From NCBI GenBank assembly GCA_023238725.1, contig CM041550.1, forward strand, positions 2,302,544-2,366,543: a stretch of 64,000 bases of DNA, read 5' to 3'. Positions 50,642 through 64,000 of this stretch are shown piece after piece. Numbering within the stretch: the first letter of the stretch is position 1; every line of letters starts with the position of its first letter. This stretch comes from Scortum barcoo (taxonomy: Eukaryota > Chordata > Actinopteri > Centrarchiformes > Terapontidae). The notes below the pieces were generated by a model. That model did not search any database. It worked only from the letters and a program-made list of their open reading frames with translations, and had not been told where the DNA came from. A program made the translations under genes and the position numbers.

Positions 50642-52001
50642 ATCATCCTAATTTAGTTTAAACGTTTGATCAACTGCTTTAAAAACCTAAAAGAAATCTC
50701 ACCGTATATTTTCTTTAAGCAGAATATGAGCTGCATTTATAATTCAAATGGCATCTCTATTCTACTAATCTTGACTGTAGGCAGTATGAACTAATTAATT
50801 ACTAATGAACTGAAGTCATTTTTGACCATGACAGGATTGCTGCTGGCGAATACTGATATGATAAACGGGGTAATTAAGGACGTCCCGATCAAGTTTCTTT
50901 GCCCCTCAGTCCACATCAGAGTGCTTAAATATCTGATCTGATGCTCATATTTACCTAAATGTTGATTAAATATTCATCTGACACACTGAAACAGCAGCTG
51001 GAGCTTCAACATCTCAGATGTTTTGTTTTGAGCTACTCCTCAAAAAGGTCCTGACTCCAAACTATTAAGTTAAATAAGTTTAAATTATTGATATGATGTG
51101 AATGAATGATGCATTTGTAACAGAGGGGACGTACAGACCTTTGCTAATAAAAGAGGAGGAAGAGAGATAATGGATTTATTAGATTTGTTAGAAAAATCTG
51201 TGTATTCTGCCAAGCTCGTGTCAGAAGTCAGAGTCAGTCTTGTGGTGCAAAAATATCATTTTTTATATTCACACATTTTAATTTTCATTCATTTTGAATT
51301 TGCTGCACTGTCGGTCGTCCTAAAAAAGAGCTACGGTGGACAAAAACAGGCAGAGTCCAGTACAGAAAGGATCAGCTGGTTCTAAATGTGTCCAGAAAGG
51401 CCCCAATCTGAGTAATATTACGCACAGGTGACTTTCCTGATGCTGAAAACTGAGATGAAGCGGATCACTGTGCCTTAAAACTTGTTTATATAGCGTCTGA
51501 AAATATCATGTTTTGGCGCCCCCCAGGAGGAGAACCTAAGAAGTCATTGGCAAAAATCACAGATATATACACTTATTTGATTTGTTGAAATTACTTACAG
51601 ACTGGGGGTTTAATTAATGTCTTGTTTGTTTGCACAGAGATGTGTTTCCTTAAAGTGACATTTTATTGTGCAGAAAGGCAAAAATAAAATAAAAAGGCTT
51701 TAGAGGCAGCAATTTACAAATCTGCATGCAGAAGAACCAGGAAAAATAAAACGGGGGAAATGGGAGAGTAAGTGTCAGCGAGAAAGTTAGTACTGAAAGG
51801 AGGAAAACCAGGAATATAACAGACAGAAAGGGGTAAAAAAAAAAAAAAAAAAGGGAAAGAGGGAGATAGAGAGATGTAGGAGGAGGAGGACGAGGTGATA
51901 AACAGATGTGATCTCCACAGCGATCCCTGTTCCTCCTGCTGGGAGTCGAAGTCTGCAGAGGAAGGAGGCCTCGCTACCACAGCTGCTCCACACTGAGCTG
52001 A

Positions 52002-52003
<2 letters not shown>

Positions 52004-52044
<41 letters not shown>
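52004..52044. repeat. (GT)20 microsatellite with adjoining GA run
   Basis: A 41-nt GT run followed by GAGAGAGAGA. Confidence 0.95.
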
Positions 52045-52057
<13 letters not shown>

Positions 52058-52388
52058 CCTGACAAAAAAACAGTCAAATTCACACAAACACACTGATGCA
52101 GCTTTTATGACTTCTGGAGGAGGACAGGAGAGAAAGATGGAGGAGGTAAGAGGAGACGAATGAGGGGGAGGGACATGCAGAGAGGAGGGATCTGGAGAAA
52201 GACGTGGAGAGAGGAAAAGTGAGGAGGAAGTGAAGAAATCAGGGAGGTGGGTGAGCGAAGGAGGCAGCGGAAAGCGAGTGGGCGATGGCACATGATGGCT
52301 CATTCTCTGGCTGGCTTTTCTCTCTCATCCCCTCAGAGGGCTGACCTATTCGTCAGACAGACCTCCGGACAGGCTGAAGAGAAACAAG

Positions 52389-52389
<1 letters not shown>

Positions 52390-52452
<63 letters not shown>
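52390..52452. repeat. (GT)31 microsatellite
   Basis: An uninterrupted 63-nt TG/GT run. Confidence 0.95.
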
Positions 52453-52453
<1 letters not shown>

Positions 52454-55400
52454 AGGCCCCTGCTGGCCAATCCATTGCCAAGACACGAACCATTTGACCC
52501 ACTTCCCTCGGTCTGAGCTCTGTGCAGGCTGTATACGTGCATGCGTGTGTGTGTTGGCATGCATGTATGTGTGTGTGTGTGTGTGTGTGCTGCTTGATTA
52601 CTGCGGTGCTGTGTTACGGCTTCCCGCTCGAGTGAAACCGCTCTGCTTTCTAAAGGCAACAAGAAAGAGGGAAAATAAAAACAAATCAACGATGATGAGA
52701 ACAGCCGGCTGGCGTCTGCAGGGAGCGAACAGTCTGATGGATTCCTGAGCGCTGCGGGGGGGGGAGGGACTGTGATTGGATATAAATGACCAGGGAGGGC
52801 GCTGACCATGTACCATACACACACACACACGATCATAAATGCTGGCGTTGAAGAGGAATGGTAGCAGGGCTTTGTTAGACAAGCTGCAATGAAAAACTTT
52901 TTTGCTGCGATTCGTCAAACTGGGTTTTCATCACTTCTTTTTTTGTGAGAGCAGAGACTACAAAACGGCCTGTTTCCAAAGAGCGAACGTTTAATCTCGC
53001 TCTCCCTCACTCGACTGAAGCTCCTGCACACTGTGGAGGAGTGAAGAGATGAGGAACACAGAGAAGATGGACGATCAGTCATCACAAACACACCAGCAAG
53101 TGTGGAAGTGACTCTGAGATCACAAATAGTGGAAGTTGAAATTAACTGATGCATTTTGCTCTTTAGTATTTAATGGATTATTTTAGAGATCATTAATGTG
53201 AACTTTGCTCATTAAACGGATGCTATAGTAGTAAAATGTAAAATGTTCCTTGTATTGCACTATTAGTTTGAGTACACTGGTTCTAAGTGCTGTGTATGTA
53301 TTTGACTTTTTTTAGCTGCTTTATGTGGGGTTTCCATTTCTATTTTTATTATTATTATTATTTACTTTTCTTTATTTATCTGTACTTATTTTGTCATGCA
53401 ACACCTGAATCTCTCCGATAATTATCAATAAATACTTATCTTTTGTCTCTAAGTATGTCAGGGGAATACAAACATGAACAACAACATGAGGAAGAGAAAT
53501 AAAGAAAGCTGCCTCTTGTGGGCAAATCTGAAAATGTCTTAATCTCTCATGGATGTGGGAGTTAAACTTTTAAAAAATGATGAATTACACCATTCAGATG
53601 CTGTATAGCTGACATATTCAAAAGCCAACTTTCTTTAGTCTCTAATGCTCTGTAACCGTTCATTTTAAATGTTGATATCGCCGATCACTCGTCTGTGTGT
53701 TTTCATTGATCTGCACTTATGTTATCAGACAGAACCGAACAGCCGTCCGACCGTCAGTCTCAGTGTTTGGATCATTCTGGGCTGAATTTATGATTCATGA
53801 TCACAATTTTATATTTAAAAAAGGGTCTGACAGCAAAAACAGAAGGATATGTCGATGAGAAAACAAACTGTGTGTTAAGTTCCTCTGAAACAGCAAATAA
53901 ATGATGCAGGAGAGTAAAAAGCGATGAAACTTTGACCTGCTGAAAGTAACAAGTTGTAATGTTTGATTTTGAACTGAGAACAAAGATACAGTCGTGTTAA
54001 AGATGATTGTCGCATTTCAGCATGAGAGGACTTTTAAACTTTTTAAATGACTTGAAAAGGCTCGAATATACAAAAAAAACATGTTGACATGTAAACAGTA
54101 TTTTCAGGGTGATCTGCTGAGGACATGAACAAAATCTGGAAGATTTGTGGTCATCTCTTACTAAGCACCTCTTTATATTTATATTATATATTTATATATT
54201 AAACTCAGGCTTTGAAAACCTGTATAAAGTTTCTAGTTTGTTCAGGATCACAACAACAGATGCAGTTAAATGTACAGTACAGTGTGTGTGTGTGTGTGTG
54301 TGTGTGTTTAACTATGTACGAGTGGCTGAGCATGTTATGTCTGCTTTCTGGAAGCTTAAGTAAACTAAAGGAGCTGCCCTGACACGCCTGTCGTGCCAGA
54401 TTACTGCTCTCGATCACAGAGAGAGAATTAGAGGAGGTAAAGTTTCTTTTCTGTGTAATTTGGCAGGTAAAGCTCCTCTGAGAAACATTAATTATCTCAA
54501 ACTCACAGCATGTGTGTGGAGACAGCAAATCATATTTTTTTAGCACGTAGCTTACAAATGTCAGGCCTGATATTAACATAGAAACTCAGATACAAGCACA
54601 CTTACTGTATGAGAAGCTAGTTTTTATTACTGTCATATTTAATGCCGTGTTTCTATTCTTCTTTTCGTGTGTCTTGTCATGAGATGATTTCAGCCACGTT
54701 AACAGTCAAGTGAAGCAGAGTCATGGGAATGTATTTTTGAGATTTATTTTAAAAATAAATAACAGACAGCTGCACATGATGAAAGATTTGAATTGCCGTC
54801 ATGTTGTCGGGGTACTTATGGATCTGTGGGAGTAATGAGACAGGCAGCACATTTATTTCTGTGCAAATCAAGCTCTTCCAGCCACTTTAGACGTTAAAAA
54901 CAAGGTGCAAATGAATGAATAAACAAAACACTTTGGCCTGTATTAATCATGACAATGCGTGCATGTGAGAGAGACGTGAGTCAAATGATTTAACTGGAGC
55001 AAACTGAACAATTTAAAAACCTGCTCAGACACAGGTGCTGATAATAAGGAGAATATAACAAACCGCAAACAAGTGAATTCTGGGAAAAGTGTATTCATCG
55101 CTTTGTAAAAATGCCTGCTGGACGTATGGGCCGTAGTAAACCTGTCTCACAGCTCAGCGGCCACATTATTTCTCTCTAACAAAGTCCTGCAACCCTCTAA
55201 ATCTCTCTTCTGCCTTCTCAGTTCATCTAATGGTTTCTGTCTAACCCCTCCTCCCTCGCTGATCCAAATATCTTTAATTCAATCTCTCCTCTCTCGTTCT
55301 CCCCTGCCTCCACCGCTCCTTCAGCCGGTGGGAGAAATCTGATAAGACTTATGTCGGAATCGTCTAGACAAAACCCTGCAGCTTCTCTCTGGATGTGCAA

Positions 55401-56107
55401 CACACCAACAACTGCATTATCAAAGTGTGGAAAACACAGCAAACATCTGACGGTGAGTAGGAAAGAAGTGCTGCTTTCTTTTTGTAAGTAGTCTCTTAAA
55501 ATGGCTCAATAGTCTGCAAATATTATAATATAAATATAATATAAATTTCTGAACGCAAAATGTACACAGCGCAGTTAAGTCATCCTTTGGACTGTAAATG
55601 AAAATGTATCCAACATCGACACAGGAACAAGAGTCAGACTGATTTATGATATGTTTCTAATAAGTACGATCAGTTTATAAAATGTTGTGAAATGCAAAAT
55701 GTTCTCTATATATTACATGTCACATCCTACTTCTGTTGTTTCAGCATTATAGATGAATTTAATTTGAAAAGTACTATTTTTCTTGAAACAAATAAAAGTC
55801 AAACAGCAAAGGGACAGTTCACTTCTTTGAACAGTTACTGCCAAGGTGCCCTCGGCTTAATAATGAACTGCTTCAATGGAAACAGCCCAAAAACAACAGA
55901 AGAAGACAAAGTGATTGAACTGAGAGACTCCCAGGTGAGCTCGTGAGAGAAAACAAAAAGAGCGTGTTCAAACACAAACAAGGACGAGCGTCCGACCCCT
56001 CGCAGACTTTCAGAGAGCAGCAGAGCAGGACGGATGAAAGACGGTCAAAAACACGTCGTCTTTAGTGAAATTTATTTGAGTAACAGAGATCCAGAGAGAC
56101 GTCTTAC

Positions 56108-56220
56108 CCTCTGTGCTGAGTCCGGGGCTGGAGGTGAACTGGGCCACGTCCACGATTTTGACAGCAAACTGCTGCCCCGTCTCCCTGTTGATGCATCTCC
56201 TCACCACGCTGAAGGGACCC
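56108..56220 (-). CDS. cask: CASK exon 2: kinase N-lobe with glycine loop and catalytic lysine
   Basis: This 113-nt exon encodes about human residues 21-57. It holds the end of the glycine-rich loop (GPFSVVRRC) and the ATP-contacting lysine in FAVKIVDVA. The acceptor is TTCAG before GGGTCCC. The donor is G|GTAAGA, leaving phase 1. Its first base completes the last codon of exon 1. One change from human is Gln for Lys in VDVAQFTSS. Confidence 0.96.
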
Positions 56221-59151
56221 CTGAACAAACAGACGGAAACAAAACATTTAGCAAACACTTTGTCCAACTTACCACCATGTGAAACCTGCAATAACTCTGA
56301 TTTTTGGGCCTCTTTGGGGGAAGAAATAAGCTGCGAGCACAACACAGAACTCAACCTGTTAGCAAAGAGGCCGTATTTTAACATCCAGCAGATAAAAAGT
56401 TGTGTTTTTTCAAGTCAGTTTAATTAAAAAAAACTTTATTTATATTCAAGTGGAATCACATAATGACCACCAGTCCAATATTGTCGCTCTTTTAGCTCTG
56501 TTTTTAGTCTCCAACACCCACAGTGTTCACCATCAGCACGCAGTTTGGTGACTACAGTCAGATTTTTGGAGATTTATCACTTAAAACAGCAATCCTTAAA
56601 GCTAAAATGACACCGATGAAAATAGTGAGAGTACACCAAAACAGTCAAATCTGAGCCTAAGGTGAGTTCAGTTGAGGCCTCTTTACTGTCTGCTCTTAAA
56701 TAAATGCACAAAATGCCTTAAAAACACTAAAATAAGACGTAAACAAAATCACATCAAGCAGTTAAATCTGAGTCTCCACAGAACAAAATTCAATGACTAA
56801 CTTTGTGTTTAATTATGCTTGTTTGGAATCATTAAGGAGGAAAAGAAGAGAGAGAAGCCGAAACATTAAACATTTTCACACACTAACGTTCACATTTTTG
56901 CCTTCTTGGATGTGTAAACCGTCTGTTAGGGATGAGTGCTTCACTGGATGATTATAACGTCAGACTTTAACTCAGAGATCTCAGAAGGCAAACTGAAATA
57001 TTGTACCGGACATCAACCATGTTTTTCACTGAACGAGATAAATTCAGAGAACAAGAGCAGGATAAAAAATCTCTCTGATGATCATTCTGGATCATTTCCA
57101 ACCCCCGGCTGAAGCTGAAGTAAACAAAGTCAATAAACCACTCGCCTCCTTTTCCCCTCACTACAGCTCCTCCTCTTACTACTGGATGCATCAAAGTTAT
57201 GTTAAAATGTGAACCCAGGAGGCAAAAGAAGGCGAAGAAGAAGACGAGTACACAGAGCGTGGGTTACGCCTGTTTCCTGCACGACGCCGAGCAGCTGCAC
57301 ACCGCCGCTCTTCGGTTCTGCACTTTGGTTTTCACTGCAGAGGTCTGAGAGTTCACAAATTGACTCATCCTTCCCGTGGAGCGAGTGTATCATCCCGCTC
57401 AGTCAATGGGATAAACAGAGGTCTGAATTAACAAGGCAGCAGGTCGGGGTTACAGCAGAGGAGAGCGCCTAAATAAAGCTTCAGGCTACATCTGCACTGG
57501 CAGCACTGAGGTAATGGACTTGAACTGACCTGTGCACGCTGAGGAATAATACGTGTATGTATGTGAGGCGGCGAATGTGTGTTTATGCTGAGAAGATGAG
57601 GTGCAGCAGCGGCGGCGGCAGCGGTGTGGAGGACGGAGGGGAGCTGCTGCACACTCTGATAATTGAAGCAATGGATCTTGTGAAAAGAAAAAGACACACA
57701 GGCAAACATGCTGGCAGCAGCAGCCACATAATCTCATCCATCTATTTTATATACCTGCTTATTCCCGGAAGCTATCCCAGCATGCACTGGGGGAAAGGCC
57801 CTGGACAGATTAATATGTTGGAGAGCCGCCGCGTTAGCTCCCCGTTTAGCTCCTGAAGTTATTCCTGGTGATGAGGTTTAATGATCTGGATTATTAGACC
57901 ATGAGATCATCAGAAAGCATGTCCTTATTTCAGGACAGGAAGGAGGCTGAAGTGTTTTAATAGCTGATATACGTTTCTGTTTCTCTGCAGATACTGAACA
58001 ACACGTTTTTTTATTTACAAACGACCCAGAGTATGCATTTTCCATCAAGACCTCCACAGTCACAGTGGTAAAGAGTGGAGGAAAAATTTATTTGGTGTGT
58101 CTGAATTCTGACGTATGTATCTCTACACTCCAGCTCTACCGTGGAAAAAAACTAAAGCACAAAGTTAAAGCCAGCAAGGACGACAACATCAGGCAACAAC
58201 ATTAAAACTTTGATTATGGACATTCATTAGCATCCTTATTAGCTGCTTTATCGGATGTACATGTGCTGCGATTCTTTCCACATGCAAGCTCTCTTCTTTT
58301 GGTGTGAGACTGCAGAAATTCAGAGACAAACTTCTGATCTAAACCATGAAATATTGAAGACTAAGTTTATAAGAACAATGAACAGTATGATGAATCTTAT
58401 GACGTCGATGACATCTGATGCTACTCTGGGATACTTGATACCTGATTTCACAGACTCTTCGGCCCCTGAAGTGTTTGAATGATGACGCCCTGCCACAGAC
58501 AGGAGTTTACGTCTGCTGTCTGTTACCTTGGTTACGATGCTGCTGACTCTAGCTCTGAGGCTCACATTAGTCAAGATGACCCAGATCGCACATATATCAC
58601 AAATCATGGTCTTAGCTTCACTGGGTCTGAGAAAGGAGTGACTAAAAAAAACTGCTGTGTCCCGAGGGGGGTTCTGATCTTTCACCTCTCCATGTTTCTG
58701 CAGCTTTTCATCTCTTTCATACCCTCGATGCTGTCCTGCAACTGAACTGAACTGGGAAACAGTTAGCTGGGTTCACCAGCGGAGCAGCATTTAACTAGCA
58801 GGCACACACACACACTCACACACACACACACGCTACCTGCAGCCGTCTGTGAATTAACCGTCCCACAGCAAATTATACTCAGCACAACCTCAGTGGTAAT
58901 GTGAAAGCACCCATTTCACAGCTAAACAAAACAGCACCCCTGGCTGCAGCAGACAGTCTGAACACAAGCAGTGCTGCTCCAATGTGTGTGAATCTGTGAG
59001 AGTGTGTGTGTGTGAATGTGTGTGTGTGTGGGTGAGGAGTGTGAGGCAGTCTTTGCTCACAAACACAGACTGGTTGAACAGATGGTGATCACGCTAAAGC
59101 TGCTTAGCGTCAGAAGGGGTGAGGTGGGACGGCACCGTGCCCAAACATGCA

Positions 59152-59187
<36 letters not shown>

Positions 59188-59301
59188 TCACACACATGGT
59201 ACAAACATAGATCAAACTGAGACTGAAATAAACACTATGGGAAGTGTTGCTGAGTAAACTGTCACTGTGACCGGGGGGATTGTGGATGCAGCTCTCTCTG
59301 G

Positions 59302-59307
<6 letters not shown>

Positions 59308-59343
<36 letters not shown>

Positions 59344-59402
59344 CACACACAGAAACACACACAGAAACACAAACACACACACACACAACACACACACACA
59401 CA
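59308..59402. repeat. Interrupted (CA)n array with CAGAAA units
   Basis: A (CA)16 run is followed by three CA-rich units separated by GAAA, then more CA. Confidence 0.95.
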
Positions 59403-59513
59403 GGCCACTGGGTCACCACCTCAGTGAGCACAAACATTCCTCGGCTTCCCCGGATCACCATCACACGAGAGGCATTTATTTTACAGGCTGCTACTGAGTG
59501 CAATAACTAACAA

Positions 59514-59555
<42 letters not shown>

Positions 59556-62500
59556 GATATGGTAAATTCCACATTTACTTGTCAAATCCATCTGCTCGTC
59601 CATAACTGATTCCCTCAGTAAACGGTCTGCGTCCTTTTCTTCATTTCACCAGTTACACTTATTTAACACTTCTGCTGACTGGTTAGTCTGAATCTCACAT
59701 GTTCTTTGCACACCGACTGGAAAGAGACAAAAATGAGAGACTTCTTCCAAGTTTTTCTGAAAGCTTTTTGGACTGAGTCTTGGCTCCGCAGGGAAATCTA
59801 CCTCTCCAACTGAAAGATAACACCAGCTTGCAAACAATGAATTCAGAAGTCAGCATTTAGAGCCAAATGAAACGTCCGCCTGAAATCGAACTCAGACTCC
59901 AGCAGGAGTGTGTTTTTGGCCCAAACTTTTGCAGGAGCAGGCGCGCCGGGGTCAAAGAGCTTTCATTAGTAATGCAGTCGAGTCCTCCGCCGCTGCGTTA
60001 TCTCCCTCCATGCCACAGTCCAGTCACTTCACCTCTGTCCCCGCTTCGCAGTCCAGCAAATGTCAGGCCTCGCTCGAGGCTGCACTCTATAGCTGCGAGA
60101 AACAGGGGGAGGACAGGCGAGATGGGCAACGATGTGAAAAAATACAGAGCCCTGAATAAAAAGCTTAGTTGACGATAAAAGCATGAAGGTGAAAAAAAGT
60201 TGGCCAAATGAGACGCAGAGAGAGATTATAAAACAAAGACAAGACAGGAGAGATGAGCCAAACAAAGACACGACTCAAAGCTTCTAAAATCGTTTTTTTA
60301 TGAACCTAAAAAAACCCACAGTGAGCGATTATTCAATTTACTGGAAAAGACGGCGGGTTTGGATTCCAGGAGAGAAGCTGTTAAATATGAATCAAACATG
60401 GCGACACTTCATCAGAAACAGTCAGTCAGCTGCAGCTCCAGATCATCTCCGTGTTTTATTAAAGATCAGCTGCTGACAGGCGTCGTCTTAAGGGACGTTT
60501 TTCTATCCTGAGAATTTATTTAAGGTTACTGTTCTTCATTAGAGCTGAAATGATCATCAGTCAGTTAATCGATTCACAGAAAATGGAGCAGCGACAGTTT
60601 TAAGAATTGCTTAACTCTTAATTTCATATTTAGTTTTCTTGGTTTCAGCTTTTTAACTGTGAAGCACTGCAGGCTTTTTTTTATTCTTCTATGATTGAAA
60701 ACTATATATTAAAACAAGAACTTGAATGGTACCCAGAAATGTCACAATAAAAGATTATTGTTCCCAATAGCTTCCTCAGCATTTCCTAGAAAGTTTCCTG
60801 GAAAGATTCATGTTAACACGCCTCCTTTTTAACCATTTTAACTTAATACTGTCACACTGACGAAAGATTTCTCTAATATTAATATTAATAATAATAGCAT
60901 TAATTTCTCGCTCCACGTTGCCCTTTCCAACATGCAGAGAGGTTTATTCACAGCAGCCTGGGCAAGCGTTAAGAAAGAGATCCAAGTCGGAAACATTAAC
61001 TTTAGAAATGTGTGAGCAGAGATGAGGTGAAGGGAGGCCGACGGAGGGTGGAGGGGGGAGGAAAAAAAAAACAGCTTTGCACCGCAGACGGCTGGAGTGG
61101 CGGAACTGGGCGTCTTGGAAGAAGCAAACTGTACATGGAGGAGCCTTTCTGGCTTTGAATGAGGCTCAGCTGCAGGCGGAGTCGGCCATTAAAGCTGTGA
61201 ATAGAAGTCAGCTGCACACGACTGCTCTGATGATTCCTGCACTTTAGCCACCCTCGCTAAAATAACAGGAAGAGGCTGAGAGAGAGGGACAGAGGGGGAG
61301 GTTGAGAGAGAAGAGGAGGAAGAAGAAGAGAAACATGGCCAAGAAGAGAAAAAAGAGGAGAAGCAGTCCTAGATTTTCCTCCAGTATTTTTGAGTTTATC
61401 CACCTCCATTAGTAAAGGTGATGAGCTGGAGGCGATGTGTTTATCACAGCGTTTACTTCACCGCTTTTAATAACACGGTTTTCATGGATTTATGAACAAC
61501 AGGAGATTCGACTTGTCAGTGAGTTATGGAGGCCGGGTTGACCAAGGTTACCTCGTAATTTGTTGATCTCATTATATCAAGATCTTGACTTAAAACCTCT
61601 CTCTTTTTTTTCTTCTCGGGATTATGATTTATTATCTCATTATCGTCTAGTAATTACACGAAAAAGGCTTCTCAAGGTCACAGCGTGTTGCTAACCTCAT
61701 AATTTATCGTCTGTGTTGTGCATTTATCAAATAAAGGTTGTTGATCGTCATTGTGGACGTTTTAAACTCCACTCTTAACCCTCTCACAGGCAGCGACGTG
61801 GTGTGCAAACCATTCATATGTGATGTGGAGAAGAGGCAGCTCCGTCTCACACAACTTCTCGTGCAGATTACTGTGTTTAAATATTCAGTTCATCTTCACG
61901 CCTGGGAGACAGCGTGTGGTCAACATCTCCAGAAACACGAGTTCATGTTATAAAGATGCAAGTGTAGCATGTCTGTAAAAGCCCTTATTGATGCTTTATA
62001 TGATGTGTGGTTTATATTTAATGTAAACCTAAAACCTGCAGCTTTAAATAGAGCAGCTATGAATTAGCTCTGCTTCTGACTCTATAATTAATTCATCATG
62101 ATGTGGTCACTTCTTCAATAACTGCTGTCAGTGAATTTAACAGTATAGTAAGACTTTTGTCCCATCAGTCACCTGATTGTTTCTCCTCTTTGACATTCTT
62201 GTGTTCTTTCACTTCTAAACAAAGCGCTGACAGTGAGAGAAGAAATGAGTGTATTTACAACACATCTGCAGCCCATTGAGGTTAATGTGGTGTGTACGGC
62301 TGCACGTCTGTGGGTGGATCGTGCTGAAGTGCATTAAAGACGTGTGCGTTAGCTCGTCTTATGTGGGGGTGTAAAAAGTAAACATGCATGGTCTTTAGTC
62401 TCACAGTTCACTTCAGTAAGCTCTTAATGGCTGCAGAACAACTCCTGACCTTTACTCTGAGCACGTCAGCTGACCTCACAGGTAGGCGTTGGCGCCCTAA

Positions 62501-63835
62501 CCTGGGACCCTAATCTGCTGATAGTATAATTAACCCCGTGAGAAGACGTGGGAGAGAGAGAGGAGTGTTTGCTGCATTCACTGTCAGGGTAACCAGTGGG
62601 AATTTACAACAGCATCAAAAAGATAGGGGGCCCTGTAGTGCACGCCGTCTATCTGCATCTTTGTGTGTGTGTTGCTGTAGTAAAAGGTGATTTGCAGGCC
62701 GCACTCTCTCCCAACTTCATAGCACATTCATCACCTGGCATCTCATTCCATAAATGTCACCGGCTTTACGACACACAAGTCCACAGCATCACTCAGACTA
62801 CGGCCAACCTGTGGCGAGGAGTGTTACTCCTTCATACGTGTGTCAGCTCGACAGAAAGAACAAAGGAGGAAGCTGCTTTACACCAGGCTGCTTTAACTCA
62901 ACTGTGTGAGCAGCTCCCGATGGAGATGACAGTCACGTCCTCTTAGTTATTAGCGTGTCAGGCGACGCTGCAGTCGAGTGATCTGTAGCATCAGCATAAA
63001 CAATACAAAACAACTGAAGAGTGCCGTCGTCAAAGAAAGAAGGAACAGCCGACGCCTTCTGAGGAGCCCGCAAAGATTAGAGAATATTAAAAAAGAGATA
63101 ATGCAGAAATAATCACGGCTGTGCTCTTATCAGTGAAAGCAGCACGCAATGACACTGAAATGAGGCAGATGAGCAGGAAGTGAAGAGCTCGGGACTCAAA
63201 CAGACTTAATGCCATCACAAGACGTAATCAAATTTCAGCATGGAGCAAACATTCAGAAGAAATCGACACCAAATGAACTTCATTAACGTGTTTACACCTT
63301 CAGGGAGTCAGAGAGAAGTGAGAGGGAGGGGGAGGAAATAAAGAGATGACAAACACAAACTGTCCATTCCTGTTTAAATGAACTTTTATAAGATGTTCTA
63401 TCTGAATATCAGAAAGTGTTTCTGACGATGGAACAAAGAGTTTTTTTCAGCTTGTACAGGACGTTTTGATCCACAGCTTTCAGCAAATGTAAAAAAGATG
63501 TCGGCAGCCCCAGAAGCAAACCTGGAAGCTTGAAGCCTTTTTTTTTTTTTTTTACGGGGGGGGGGGGCTCTGTCTTTGAGTCTAATACTCATCTGTTATA
63601 CCACATCTACGGTTCATTCCTCTGGGAGCACGAATACAAACTTTATTCATCAAAACTAGGATTCATCCTGTTTTTTCTGGAGGCCTGGGAACGCTTCATG
63701 TAGACTTCTCAGAGATCTGAACCCAAAAGCTTTTGATATTTCAGTACACAAGAGGATTTTTATCAAAACGGTTGTGCGAATAAAGCTTTTTTGAGACACC
63801 TTGTCATGAATAAGTGTCAGTCAAAAGGGATATAA

Positions 63836-63935
63836 AGAGACTGAGGGTCACCAAAATCATTAGAAATCATCCTCTGAGGAGCATGAATGTCCAGACAGGT
63901 TTTCTGAACCAGCAGGTGTCAAGATGTCGCTCCGG
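63836..63935. repeat. Second fragment of the same perciform repeat
   Basis: The phrases GGGTCACCAAAATCATTAG and ATCATCCTCTGAGGAGCATG, then AATGTCCAGAC, resemble the central part of the repeat seen at 28985-29430. Confidence 0.45.
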
Positions 63936-64000
63936 ATAAAAGAGCGACAAACTGATCTCTCCTTGAAGCTGCAGAAACACTCGAGTGGTGAAGCACAGGG

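Larger units (their letters stand above)
43730..56107 (-). other. cask: CASK intron 2
   Basis: This 12.4-kb intron contains Rex3 copy 2 (47141-50629). It also has a poly-A near 51837-51852, (GT)n followed by (GA)n at 52004-52054, (GT)31 at 52390-52452 and (GT)n at about 54281-54307. The stretches 43730-47128 and 54310-56107 show nothing further to my eye. Confidence 0.75.
56221..64000 (-). other. cask: CASK intron 1 (3' part)
   Basis: No exon 1 (MADDDVLFEDVYEL-like) was found. It contains several CA tracts (59154-59185, 59308-59402, 59516-59552) and a purine-rich stretch (about 61265-61366). There is a T run then G run at 63539-63566 and a dispersed repeat at 63836. The open frames at 58320-58745 have no recognisable similarity. 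Confidence 0.7.

Noticed and set aside
52333..52836. A 167-codon minus-strand open frame rich in Thr-His
   Set aside because: It is built around (GT)n/(CA)n tracts, has no recognisable domain and overlaps intron sequence.
58320..58745. Overlapping open frames on both strands (121 and 88 codons) in CASK intron 1
   Set aside because: No similarity I recognise, no splice context and composition like the surrounding intron; left as unexplained non-coding sequence.
59154..59552. Repeated CA blocks with regular spacing that might suggest a CRISPR-like array
   Set aside because: These are simple dinucleotide repeats without distinct spacers, in a vertebrate intron.
56221..64000. Search for CASK exon 1
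   Set aside because: No sequence encoding the expected acidic N-terminus with a phase-2 donor was seen; most likely beyond the window.

Overview
The window is intronic-rich vertebrate DNA, almost certainly from a teleost fish (probably a percomorph). The evidence is protein-level similarity of every recognisable gene to vertebrate families, two full-length Rex3-type (RTE clade) retrotransposons, fragments of repeats I know from perciform genomes, dense (CA)n/(GT)n microsatellites and GT-AG introns from about 80 bp to 16 kb.

Layout. Nearly the whole window lies inside one minus-strand gene, the MAGUK scaffold and atypical kinase CASK. Seventeen coding exons can be placed, corresponding to human exons 2-18 (residues about 21-579): the CaM-kinase-like domain (exons 2-8), calmodulin-binding segment (9-10), both L27 domains (10-15) and the PDZ domain (15-18). 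Exon 1 lies beyond the right edge, and the SH3 and guanylate-kinase exons beyond the left edge. An 18-nt microexon (21001..21018) encoding the optional LLAAER segment is included. Every exon is phase-compatible and keeps the expected length except exon 12, which is 2 nt too long.

The 16-kb intron 5 (25048..41243) carries two complete plus-strand GPCR genes: a GPR34-like lysophosphatidylserine receptor (27251..28410, two coding exons) and GPR82 (31432..32917, three coding exons). The same nested, opposite-strand arrangement is known in mammals, so this is an old syntenic block.

Two Rex3 copies, each with an intact 5' terminus and a perfect target-site duplication, sit in intron 13 (8109..11451, plus strand) and intron 2 (47141..50629, minus strand). 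Both are coding-dead through indels. Together they form a 3.4-kb inverted repeat around CASK exons 3-13 and both GPCRs.

The remaining DNA is intron with microsatellites, a tandem array containing RFX X-box motifs (33831..33965), a TIR-bearing non-autonomous DNA element (541..1132) and dispersed repeat remnants. I found no bacterial-type system, CRISPR array, tRNA or rRNA. The most interesting local structure is exon 12 of CASK: a frame-breaking 2-nt excess, two in-frame fallback acceptors, and complementary (GU)n/(AC)n tracts immediately on either side.
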